NCBI RefSeq assembly: GCF_028710545.1
Contig: NZ_JAQTTX010000007.1
Location: 1-64,000, forward strand
Direction of reading: 5' to 3'
Origin: Halothiobacillus sp.
GTDB lineage: Bacteria; Pseudomonadota; Gammaproteobacteria; Halothiobacillales; Halothiobacillaceae
DNA length: 64,000 bases
Below the pieces are notes generated by a model. The model made no database searches, was not told where the DNA came from, and saw nothing but the letters and a program-made list of their open reading frames with translations. Every line of letters begins with the position of its first letter. Position 1 is the first letter of the stretch. Both the position numbers and the translations under genes were made by a program. This document shows positions 8,938 to 17,289 of the stretch, in pieces.

Positions 8938-11900
8938 ATGCATAACGAACAAAACATGAACCTGGACAATCGAATTGCGGTGATCGGCATTGCCGGGCGC
9001 TTTCCCGGAGCCAGCGACATTCGCCATTATTGGGAGAATCTGCGTGAAGGGCGGGAGCTGGTAAAGACGCTCGACGACGACCAGCTGCGCAAGGCGGGAG
9101 TCGACGATGTATTGATCGCCAATCCCTCCTACGTGAAGGCGGCGAGTGTCCTCGACGATGCTGCTGGTTTCGACGCCTCGTTCTTCTACCTCTCCGCACG
9201 CGAAGCGGAAAAGATGGACCCGCAGCTACGGGTGTTCCTTGAGGGGGCCTGGAGCGCCCTGGAACACGCGGGCTATAACTCGGAGAACTTCGAGGGCAGT
9301 ATCGGCGTATTCGCCAGTTCTCTGGCCAGCACCTATCTGCTTAACAACCTTTACAGCAGTGACAAATTCTTCGCCGGCGATATGCAGGCCCTGCTCGGCG
9401 ACATGATCGCGCGCATCGGCAACGATACCAACTACCTCGCCACCCGCACCTCCTACCACCTGAACCTTACCGGTCCCAGCGTTTCGGTTCAGACCGCCTG
9501 CTCCAGTTCGCTTGTTGCGGTCCATTATGCAGCGCAGAGCCTGCTGAACGGCGAGTGCGACATTGCCCTGGCCGGCGGTGTCTCCCTGCGCTTCCCGCAG
9601 GAAGCGGGCTACCTTCATCAGCGTGACGGTATTCTGTCGCAGGACGGTCACTGCCGGCCGTTCGATGCCAAAGCCAGCGGTACGATTTTCGGCAACGGTA
9701 TGGGCGCGGTGGTGCTGAAGCGGATGGAAGACGCACTGCGCGACGGCGACGAGATCTGGGCAACGCTGCTAGGCTCGTCAGTGAACAATGATGGTTCCAA
9801 CCGCGTCGGTTTTTCCGCTCCGGGGGTCGAAGGTCAGAGTCAGGTGGTTCGGGAAGCGCTAGCCGCCTCGGGCGTGGAACCCGCGAGCATTTCCTACGTG
9901 GAGGCACATGGCACGGGCACAGCGATGGGCGATCCGATTGAGGTCTCCGCGCTGGCCCGGGCATTCGGCGAATCCTCGCCGGGGCAGTGCGCCATCGGTT
10001 CGGTCAAGGGCAACATCGGTCATCTCAGTACGGCTGCCGGTATTGCCAGTTTCATCAAAACCGTGTTGATGCTCCGGCATCGGACCCTCGTGCCCACCGT
10101 CAATTACTCGTCGCCGAATCCTGAGTGCAAGTTCTCCGAGACCCCCTTCTACGTCAACACCGAAACCGGCCAGTGGCGGGGCGAGGGTCCGCTACGCGCA
10201 GGGGTCAGCTCGTTCGGCATGGGGGGAACCAACTGCCACGTGGTGCTGGAGGAGGCGCCGGAACCCGCGCCCTCGTCGGAGTCTAGGCCGCTGGTGCTGT
10301 TGCCCCTCTCTGCCAAATCTCCGGCGGCCCTGGACAAGGCTGTGGCCGGGGCGGTGGAGTTGTTGCGTTCGGAGGAGTCGCCCGCCTTTAGCGACATTGC
10401 CTACACCTACGCCATGGGTCGGCGCACGTTCAACTATCGTTCCGCGGTGGTGGCCGGCGATGCGGCTCAGACGGCCGCGACACTGGAGCTCAATGATCCG
10501 GGCAAGGTGGTGACCGGCACCGGGCAGCCGGAGCCCCATCCCATTGTCTTCCTGTTCCCGGGCCAGGGCGCGCAGTATGCCGACATGGGGCTGGAGTGCT
10601 ACCGGCGCGAACCTGTTTTCCGGGAAGCCGTTGACCGATGTGCCGAGATTCTTCGTCCGCAGTTCGGCATTGACTTGCGCGACGCCCTCTATGCCCGTGA
10701 ACGCGGGGCCGATCCCAATGCCTTCGACCTGCGCCAGACCTCGCTCGCGCAACCGGCGTTGTTTACGGTGGAGTACGCGCTGGCCTGCCTGTGGATGAGC
10801 TGGGGCATCATGCCTGAGTCGATGATCGGCCACAGCGTGGGTGAGTATGTGGCGGCTACGCTGGCCGGTGTCTTCTCTCTGGAGGACGGTCTTGCCCTGG
10901 TTGCCCGACGCGGCAGGCTGGTGCAGGATTTGCCCGGCGGCAGCATGGCGGCTGTCCCCCTGTCGCCCACCGCGATCGAACCCTACCTGATCAATGGAGC
11001 GGTGATCGCGGCGGTCAATGAGCCGGGCGTCTGTACCGTGTCAGGAACCGATGAGGCGATCGAAGAGATGCGGCGCCGTCTCTCCGACGATGGCATTGTG
11101 TGCCGTACCTTGCAGACATCCCATGCCTTCCACTCGCCGATGATGGAGCCGGCACGCGAACCGCTGGCGCAACTGGTCTCCGGTTTCACCCTGAGGCCGC
11201 CACGAATCCCCTTTGTTTCCAATGTTACGGGCGGATGGATCACCGACGGGCAGGCCACCGACCCTGATTACTGGGCGACCCATCTTCGTCAGCGCGTCGA
11301 ATTCGCGACCGGCGCAGAGTTGCTGTTGACCAATCCGAGCAGAATCTTCCTCGAGGTGGGACCGGGTCAAACCCTCTCCACCTTCGTGCGGCGCCATCCC
11401 GACAAGGATCTGACCCAGCTGATCCTCACCTCCCTCGGTCGTACGCAGGGTGCCGACAAGGAGTACGCGGCGCTTCTGAATACCGTGGCGCGGCTCTGGT
11501 GCGCGGGCCAGACCATCGACTGGAACGGCTTCTATCAGGAAGAGCAGCGGCGGCGCGTGCCGCTTCCCACCTATCCCTTTGAACATGTGGACTACTGGGT
11601 CGAGCCCTCGGACATCGAGGCGACCAGCAGTGGTCGGCCGCGTCACAACGACCGCCGCCTCGATCTGGAGCAGTGGTTCTACACCCCCGTATGGCGCGAA
11701 TCCATAGCCGCCATCCATCCCGCCGTAGCGCAAACGGATGCGCGCCGCTGGCTCATCTTTGTCGACGAAGAGGGTGTAGGAAAGCAGCTTGCCGACAAAC
11801 TGCGCGAACGGGGCGATCAGGTAACCATGGTTTTCGCCGGCTCAGGCTTGGAGCGGCTTCCCGAAGGCGATTTCATGCTCCGTCCGAAGAGCGAGCAGAA

Positions 11901-13629
11901 CTACCGTTCACTGATAGGCGAGCTGAAAGCCGCGGACAGCATGCCGGACGGCATCGTGCACTGCTGGTCGCTGGATCGCGACGAGGAGAGCCTGTCGGGG
12001 ATCGACCGTTTCGAGGCGGCCCAGACCAAGGGGCTCTACAGCGTTCTCGGATTGGTCAAGGCGATCACCGGCGAGAGCGGCGTCGGCGAGATCGACCTCT
12101 ATCTGATGAGTAGCGACCTGCACTCAGTGACCGGTGAAGAAACCCTGCGGGCGGAGTTTGCACCCCTTACCGTCGCCACCAAGGTGATCAGCCAGGAGTA
12201 CCCCAACATCGATTGTCGCGGCGTGGACGTGCAGTCGCGCCGCGCCGGCAAGCCGGCGCCGGAACTGGCGGTGTCGCAGCTGCTCAGGGAGTTCTCGCAA
12301 AAAGGAGAGCGTGAGTTGGCGGCAGCGTGGCGCGGCGATCGGCGTTGGGTGCAGGACTACGATCGCCTGACCGGCGCGCTGGGCGACACGGCGACCCCGT
12401 TGAAGCAGGGCGGCTGCTACTTCATCACCGGCGGTCTCGGCGAGATCGGCCTGACCATCTCCGAAATGCTGGCGCAACACTATGGTGCCCGTTTGGTACT
12501 GCTGATGCGCAAGGCGATGCCGTCACCCGAGCAGTGGGACGCCTGGCTTGAGGATCACGACGTGGACGATGTGATCAGCGTTCGCATTCGCAACGCCCGC
12601 CGCCTGGAATCGCTCGGCGCGGAGGTGCTGGTCGTCACCGGCGACGTAGCGGACTACGAGCGGATGGTCGAGGTGTTCGACGCCGCCGAGGTCCGTTTCG
12701 GCCATGTAGACGGCGTGATTCACGCTGCGGGCCTGCCCGGAGAGAAGTGGGACCGGACCATACGTGATACCTGGATCGATCAGTGCCAGTGGCATTTCAA
12801 TGCGAAGGCCCACGGCATGATTGTTCTCGAGCGGCTGCTGGCGGAGCGCAAGCCGGAGTTCTGCCTGCTCGTCTCCTCGCTCGCCTCGGTGCTCGGCGGA
12901 TTACGTCTGCTCGCCTACGGCGCCGCCAACCACTACATGGACGTTGCTGCGTTCCGCGCCAATCTGAGCGGCGGCGCGACGCGCTGGGTTTCGGTTGACT
13001 GGGACGTCTGGCAACACCATCAGGACGAAAAACGGGCGGTTTCCGGTATCGGCAAGTCGATGGACGACAAGGCCGTGCAGCCCGAACAGGGGCTCGCGGC
13101 AATCCGACATATTCTTTCGCTGCCCGGAGTTTCCCAGGTCGCCGTCTCGACCTGGAGCCTGGAATATCGCATGGAACAGTGGATTCGCCTGGGCATCCTC
13201 GCCGCACGTAGCGGCCCCGCTGCCGGTGGTCACGGACGTCCCCGTCTCGGCACCGACTTCACCCAGGCAGAGGGTGAAGTGGAGAAGGTTATCGTCGACA
13301 TGTTCAGCAAGACGCTGGGAATCGACGGTATCGGCGTCAATGATGACTTCTTCGAATTGGGCGGCGACTCGCTAATCAGCGTCCAGTTGCTTGCCCAGCT
13401 GCGCGAAGCCTTCCAGGTGGATGTCTCACTGGCCGATTTCCTCAGCGAGCCCACTGCCGCGGTTCTCGCCCGCCTTGTGGAGGCGCGGCTTGGCAGCGGC
13501 AGCGATGAGCTCGACGAGCTGCTGGCCAATCTGGACGACGAGGGTCGGAACGAGGTGGCGCTCCTGATCGATGAAATTGCCGCGATGTCGCTGGATGAAC
13601 TGAACGGCGCATTGGCGGAAGCCGTTTAA
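8938..13629 (+). CDS. Type I polyketide synthase module: KS-AT-KR-ACP
   Basis: A 1563-residue module. The ketosynthase (about 10-430) has its nucleophile Cys188 in QTACSSSL and both histidines (EAHGTGTAMGDP, KGNIGHLSTAAG). The acyltransferase (about 535-830) has Ser633 in GHSVGEY and the motif HAFH, which points to malonyl-CoA. The ketoreductase (about 1160-1400) has GGLGEIG and Tyr1327 in LAYGAAN and lacks an LDD motif. The ACP has Ser1478 in FFELGGDSL. There is no dehydratase or thioesterase. It would extend an acyl or aminoacyl chain by two carbons and reduce the ketone to an alcohol. It lies 7 bases after the A-PCP gene, so the aminoacyl-PCP may feed this KS. Confidence 0.93.
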   Translation: MHNEQNMNLDNRIAVIGIAGRFPGASDIRHYWENLREGRELVKTLDDDQLRKAGVDDVLIANPSYVKAASVLDDAAGFDASFFYLSAREAEKMDPQLRVFLEGAWSALEHAGYNSENFEGSIGVFASSLASTYLLNNLYSSDKFFAGDMQALLGDMIARIGNDTNYLATRTSYHLNLTGPSVSVQTACSSSLVAVHYAAQSLLNGECDIALAGGVSLRFPQEAGYLHQRDGILSQDGHCRPFDAKASGTIFGNGMGAVVLKRMEDALRDGDEIWATLLGSSVNNDGSNRVGFSAPGVEGQSQVVREALAASGVEPASISYVEAHGTGTAMGDPIEVSALARAFGESSPGQCAIGSVKGNIGHLSTAAGIASFIKTVLMLRHRTLVPTVNYSSPNPECKFSETPFYVNTETGQWRGEGPLRAGVSSFGMGGTNCHVVLEEAPEPAPSSESRPLVLLPLSAKSPAALDKAVAGAVELLRSEESPAFSDIAYTYAMGRRTFNYRSAVVAGDAAQTAATLELNDPGKVVTGTGQPEPHPIVFLFPGQGAQYADMGLECYRREPVFREAVDRCAEILRPQFGIDLRDALYARERGADPNAFDLRQTSLAQPALFTVEYALACLWMSWGIMPESMIGHSVGEYVAATLAGVFSLEDGLALVARRGRLVQDLPGGSMAAVPLSPTAIEPYLINGAVIAAVNEPGVCTVSGTDEAIEEMRRRLSDDGIVCRTLQTSHAFHSPMMEPAREPLAQLVSGFTLRPPRIPFVSNVTGGWITDGQATDPDYWATHLRQRVEFATGAELLLTNPSRIFLEVGPGQTLSTFVRRHPDKDLTQLILTSLGRTQGADKEYAALLNTVARLWCAGQTIDWNGFYQEEQRRRVPLPTYPFEHVDYWVEPSDIEATSSGRPRHNDRRLDLEQWFYTPVWRESIAAIHPAVAQTDARRWLIFVDEEGVGKQLADKLRERGDQVTMVFAGSGLERLPEGDFMLRPKSEQNYRSLIGELKAADSMPDGIVHCWSLDRDEESLSGIDRFEAAQTKGLYSVLGLVKAITGESGVGEIDLYLMSSDLHSVTGEETLRAEFAPLTVATKVISQEYPNIDCRGVDVQSRRAGKPAPELAVSQLLREFSQKGERELAAAWRGDRRWVQDYDRLTGALGDTATPLKQGGCYFITGGLGEIGLTISEMLAQHYGARLVLLMRKAMPSPEQWDAWLEDHDVDDVISVRIRNARRLESLGAEVLVVTGDVADYERMVEVFDAAEVRFGHVDGVIHAAGLPGEKWDRTIRDTWIDQCQWHFNAKAHGMIVLERLLAERKPEFCLLVSSLASVLGGLRLLAYGAANHYMDVAAFRANLSGGATRWVSVDWDVWQHHQDEKRAVSGIGKSMDDKAVQPEQGLAAIRHILSLPGVSQVAVSTWSLEYRMEQWIRLGILAARSGPAAGGHGRPRLGTDFTQAEGEVEKVIVDMFSKTLGIDGIGVNDDFFELGGDSLISVQLLAQLREAFQVDVSLADFLSEPTAAVLARLVEARLGSGSDELDELLANLDDEGRNEVALLIDEIAAMSLDELNGALAEAV

Positions 13630-13681
13630 GCGCCATGGGCCACGAAAAGTGCAACGGTGAGCACGACAAGAGAGGGACACG

Positions 13682-14716
13682 ATGAAGTTCGGATTTATCT
13701 TTTTCTCCGGTGACGAACGCAATAAGTACCGGTTGGTCATGGAGACCGCCAAATTCGGCGACGAAAACGGCTTCTCCTCGATCTGGACCCCGGAGCGGCA
13801 CTTCCACCGCTTCGGCGGACTCTACCCCAACCCTTCCGTGGTCAGCGCGGCATTGGCGATGGTGACCAAGCGGTTGCAGATCTGCGCCGGGTCGGTCGTC
13901 GTGCCGACTCACAACGTGGTGCGTGTCGCTGAGGAGTGGTCGGTGGTCGACAACCTTTCGGGAGGGCGGGCCGGTCTGGCTCTGGCGACCGGTTTCAGTC
14001 CTATCGACTTCAGCTTCATGCCGCAGAATTGGGACAACCGCCGCAACATCACCTTTGAGGCGGTCGAGACGATTCGTCGTCTCTGGGAGGGAGAGGCGAT
14101 CGACGTGCGGGACGGTGTCGGCAACATCTCATCGATCGAGCTCCATCCCCGGCCGATTCAGCAGGAACTGCCCATGTGGCTCACCTGCACCAAGAGTGTC
14201 GACACCTTCGAGCGGGCAGGACGCCTGGGTTGCAACGTGCTGACCGGTTTGATCGACATGTCGACCGAGGAGTTGGAGAAGAAGCTCAAGGTCTATGAGC
14301 AGGCCCTAGAGGAGAACGGCCACGACCGCCGAAATTTCCAGGTCACATTGCTGCTGCACACTTACATCGGCGAGGACGATGCCGAGGTGCGGGCGACGGT
14401 CCACGATCCGTTCACGCGCTACCTCCGTTCCTTCTTCAAGGTGGTGGACTCGCAGAAAAAGGCACTGACCCCGGGCGAAAGCATCGAGGATTTCTCCAAT
14501 CAGGATCAGGAAGCCTTGATCTCGTTCGCCTTTGACAAGTTCTACAGCAAGGGCTCGCTCATGGGCACGCCCGACAGCTGTTCGTGGGTGGTCGAGCGGA
14601 TGGCCGGCATCGGTGTCGACGAGATCGCCTGTCTGATCGACTTCGGCGTCGACGAGGACAAGGTGCTCAAGAGTCTGCACCAACTGAAGAAGCTTAAAGA
14701 CCGTTACTCCGACTGA
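13682..14716 (+). CDS. Luciferase-like FMN-dependent monooxygenase of the assembly-line (MupA/Atu3671) type
   Basis: A 344-residue bacterial-luciferase-fold enzyme. The start MKFGFIFFSGDE, FSSIWTPERHFHRFGGLYPNPSVVSAALA, SVVVPTHNVVRVAEEWSVVDNLSGGRAGLALATGF and WEGEAI are typical of the natural-product subfamily that occurs as separate proteins or as domains embedded in NRPS/PKS enzymes. Such proteins use reduced FMN and oxygen to oxidise carrier-bound intermediates, for example by hydroxylation or Baeyer-Villiger-type insertion. A strong ribosome binding site (GAGAGGGA) precedes the ATG. It follows the PKS module directly, so an ACP-bound substrate is the simple reading. Reduced flavin could come from the reductase domain encoded at 17.3 kb; both statements are inference. 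Confidence 0.88.
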   Translation: MKFGFIFFSGDERNKYRLVMETAKFGDENGFSSIWTPERHFHRFGGLYPNPSVVSAALAMVTKRLQICAGSVVVPTHNVVRVAEEWSVVDNLSGGRAGLALATGFSPIDFSFMPQNWDNRRNITFEAVETIRRLWEGEAIDVRDGVGNISSIELHPRPIQQELPMWLTCTKSVDTFERAGRLGCNVLTGLIDMSTEELEKKLKVYEQALEENGHDRRNFQVTLLLHTYIGEDDAEVRATVHDPFTRYLRSFFKVVDSQKKALTPGESIEDFSNQDQEALISFAFDKFYSKGSLMGTPDSCSWVVERMAGIGVDEIACLIDFGVDEDKVLKSLHQLKKLKDRYSD

Positions 14717-14739
14717 ATCTCGCTGAGGAAGTTTTCGCT

Positions 14740-16185
14740 ATGACTGTTTTGAAACTCGAAGATCGTCTTGCCGTACTCACCCCTGAACAGCGGGCGCTTT
14801 TGGCCGTGAGGGTGAAACGGCTGAACCTCGATCCGACCCGTATCGCCATTGTCGACCGTCCGGTTCATGAGGGACTGTTCCCGTTATCGGTCGGGCAGCG
14901 CCGTCTGTGGGATATGCATCAGCAGGCGCCGGAGATTCCGGTAAATGTCGTTAGTCAGGTCCTTTCACTGGAAGGAGCGCTTGACGCCGATGCGATGGCC
15001 GATGCGTTGAAAGCGCTGGTGGCACGCCACGAATCCCTGCGCACCTGCTTCGTCGCCGACGGGCCCTGGCAACAGGTGGTCGATAACGTCACGCTCCCGC
15101 TGACCCGAATCGAGGCGCCCCAGGTTGCGCCGGAAGAGCGAGACGCATGGGTCTACCGCTTTGCCGTGGAGGACGCGTGGCTCCCCTTCGATCTGTTCAC
15201 CGCACCGCTGATCCGTACAACCCTGATCAGCGATGGCGACAAGTGGCACAGGTTGGTTTTCACCATCCACAACCTGGTTTTCGATGCATGGTCGTTCGAC
15301 GTCCTGCTTCGTGAGCTGAAACGGCTGTACAACGCGAGGGTCGAGGGCGAGGAGGCGGAGCTCGGCCCGTTGCCGCTCCAATATATCGATTACGCCGTGT
15401 GGCAGGGTGGCTGGTTGCGTTCGACGCCCTATCGTCAGCAGCTGGAGCACTGGCGATCTCTGCTGTCGGCAGCAAGTCCTGCTGAGATTCCCACTGACAG
15501 GCCGAAGCAGGAGCAGCGCAGCTGGCGGGGGCGGCGGGTCAATTTCACCCTGCCGAAGACGACCAAGGAGAAACTGACCGCGATGGCGCGAGCCGAAGGG
15601 GCGACCCTCTTCATGGCGCTCGTTGCGCTGACTCAACTGCTGGTACACGACCGCTCCGGCGGCGAGGAGGTGTGTATCGGTACCCTTAATGCCAACCGCT
15701 CGCGCTCGGAGATAGAGAACGTACTTGGGTTCTTCCTCAACATCGTACCGGTCTACGGTCGTCTCTCTTCCGACCTGACTTTCAAGGAGCTGCTGGCCCA
15801 GGTGAAGAAAGCTTCCCTCGGCGCCATGGCTAACGGCGACGTCCCCTACGAGGAGATGGTGCGGGAACTCGGACTCGACATGGAGGCGCCGCGCAATCCG
15901 TTGTTCGACCTGCTGTTCATTTTCGAAAATATTCCCGCTGCCGCCGAGGCATTCCGCGGTTTGCGCATGAGCAGCCGGGACATGGACAAACAGACGGCGC
16001 GTTTCGACCTATCGCTGGCGGTCTACGACGACGTCGATCTATTCCATGGCTGGCTGGAGTACAACGTCGAACTGTTCGATGAGCAGACAGCAACGGCCAT
16101 CGCCGAACAGTTCGCGACCATGACCAAACGGGTGGCTGAGAATGGTTCGTTGACCCTTCGGGCATTGCTTGGGAGTGACTGTTGA
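14740..16185 (+). CDS. Free-standing condensation-domain protein with altered active site
   Basis: A 481-residue NRPS condensation-superfamily protein with no attached A or PCP domain. It shows LSVGQRRLW (C1), ARHESLRTCF (C2), VLGFFLNIVPV and NPLFDLLFIFEN (later C motifs). The catalytic motif HHxxxDG reads His177-Asn178-LVF-Asp182-Ala: the second, catalytic histidine is Asn and the Gly is Ala. It may therefore be inactive, structural, or catalyse something other than amide formation. The stop overlaps the next start (TGATG). A second free-standing condensation protein at 19.9 kb keeps an intact motif, so the pair may divide the work. Confidence 0.9.
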   Translation: MTVLKLEDRLAVLTPEQRALLAVRVKRLNLDPTRIAIVDRPVHEGLFPLSVGQRRLWDMHQQAPEIPVNVVSQVLSLEGALDADAMADALKALVARHESLRTCFVADGPWQQVVDNVTLPLTRIEAPQVAPEERDAWVYRFAVEDAWLPFDLFTAPLIRTTLISDGDKWHRLVFTIHNLVFDAWSFDVLLRELKRLYNARVEGEEAELGPLPLQYIDYAVWQGGWLRSTPYRQQLEHWRSLLSAASPAEIPTDRPKQEQRSWRGRRVNFTLPKTTKEKLTAMARAEGATLFMALVALTQLLVHDRSGGEEVCIGTLNANRSRSEIENVLGFFLNIVPVYGRLSSDLTFKELLAQVKKASLGAMANGDVPYEEMVRELGLDMEAPRNPLFDLLFIFENIPAAAEAFRGLRMSSRDMDKQTARFDLSLAVYDDVDLFHGWLEYNVELFDEQTATAIAEQFATMTKRVAENGSLTLRALLGSDC

Positions 16186-17141
16186 TGAGGGTGAATGCCG
16201 CAGACAAGCCGGTAATCCTCTCATCGATCAGCTATGCCCTCGGCTCGCCGAAGCCGATCGAGGCGCTGCCCGAGCTGAGCGATGAGCCGTCGCTTCTCAC
16301 GGCGCTTCGGCAGGGCGGCCTGCGGAACTATCTGGAGTATGACGGCGGGCCGTTGACGCTGGCACGAGAGTCGGTGCAGCAGACGCTCGCGCAGGACACG
16401 TTTTCGGCCGACGAGATCGACTGCGTACTGTTCGCCACCGATTCGTTGACGACGGTTGGTGGTCAGGACGCGCTGGTCACATTTCTTGACGAGCTGGGGC
16501 TGGAGAATGCCTATCCCGTCGGAGTGCGATTGTCGGAGTGTGCCAATTTTCACGTCGGAGTCGCAGTCGCAAAATCCCTGATCAAGGCCGCCCAGTACCG
16601 CAACGTGCTGCTGGTCTCCGTCGATCTGGCGCGTCTCGCCTCTCCGGCGTCGAGGATTGTTAGCGGCGGGATCTCGGTAATGAGTGATGCGGCGGCCAGT
16701 TGTGTGATTAGCGAACGCCCGGTCGAGGGATTCATCATCAACGGCTCGCACAATCACGCCGAACGTTCGTTGCAGCGGGGCGGGCTTGCAGCCAATGAGG
16801 AACTGAAGCTCAGAATCACTTCGCATCGTGTGCTGTTTGAACGACTGTTGCGGGAAGCGGGTTGGCGGGCTGCTCAAGTGAGTCGAGTCTTTCCCAGCAA
16901 CTTTATACCCGCGGTGGCGCGAATGTTTCATATGGATAGTGGATTCACCGCCGAGCAGATCGTTCTGGAGAACCTGCCACGCATCGGCCACTGCCTGGGC
17001 AGCGACGGTTTGATTGGGCTGCTCGACAGTATCGCCCGCGCTCCCATCGACGAGGGTGAGCGGCTGGTGCTCTCGGGGGCAGGGCCGACACAGCTTGGAG
17101 CGACTCTGCTCACCGCCAACGCAACGCTGTCTATCTACTGA
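16185..17141 (+). CDS. KAS III-like (FabH-family) enzyme with non-standard catalytic triad
   Basis: A 318-residue thiolase-fold protein resembling 3-oxoacyl-ACP synthase III. The nucleophile is probably Cys119 in LSECANFHVG, aligned with the Cys of FabH. The histidine of the usual PHQAN motif is replaced by Ser (PSNFI), and the HGNTS motif reads IGHCLGS, putting His where Asn is expected. FabH relatives in antibiotic clusters often lose decarboxylating ability and act as acyltransferases that form esters, amides or unusual C-C bonds. The ATG at 16185 overlaps the upstream stop; a TTG three bases earlier is less likely. This gene ends the tightly coupled part of the operon. Confidence 0.8.
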   Translation: MRVNAADKPVILSSISYALGSPKPIEALPELSDEPSLLTALRQGGLRNYLEYDGGPLTLARESVQQTLAQDTFSADEIDCVLFATDSLTTVGGQDALVTFLDELGLENAYPVGVRLSECANFHVGVAVAKSLIKAAQYRNVLLVSVDLARLASPASRIVSGGISVMSDAAASCVISERPVEGFIINGSHNHAERSLQRGGLAANEELKLRITSHRVLFERLLREAGWRAAQVSRVFPSNFIPAVARMFHMDSGFTAEQIVLENLPRIGHCLGSDGLIGLLDSIARAPIDEGERLVLSGAGPTQLGATLLTANATLSIY

Positions 17142-17289
17142 CCAGCTTTTGCCCGAATCGAAACAAAAGAAAGCCCGGGGAACGAGTGCTTCGATTCACT
17201 ACCGAGCCTCCCCTGTTCAATGAAACCTATATAGGTAAGGGGCGTCCCCTGTTTATCTTTTCGAGGCACGAGCCCGATACAAAACCTGA
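17142..17289 (+). other. Intergenic region inside the cluster
   Basis: A 148-base gap separates the coupled 280-17141 genes from the next run of cluster genes. It contains a partly repeated C-rich/G-rich stretch near 17212-17258 (CCCCTG twice around AAGGGGCG) that could fold, but I see no convincing terminator, promoter or operator. A separate transcription start for the downstream genes is possible but not shown. Confidence 0.3.
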
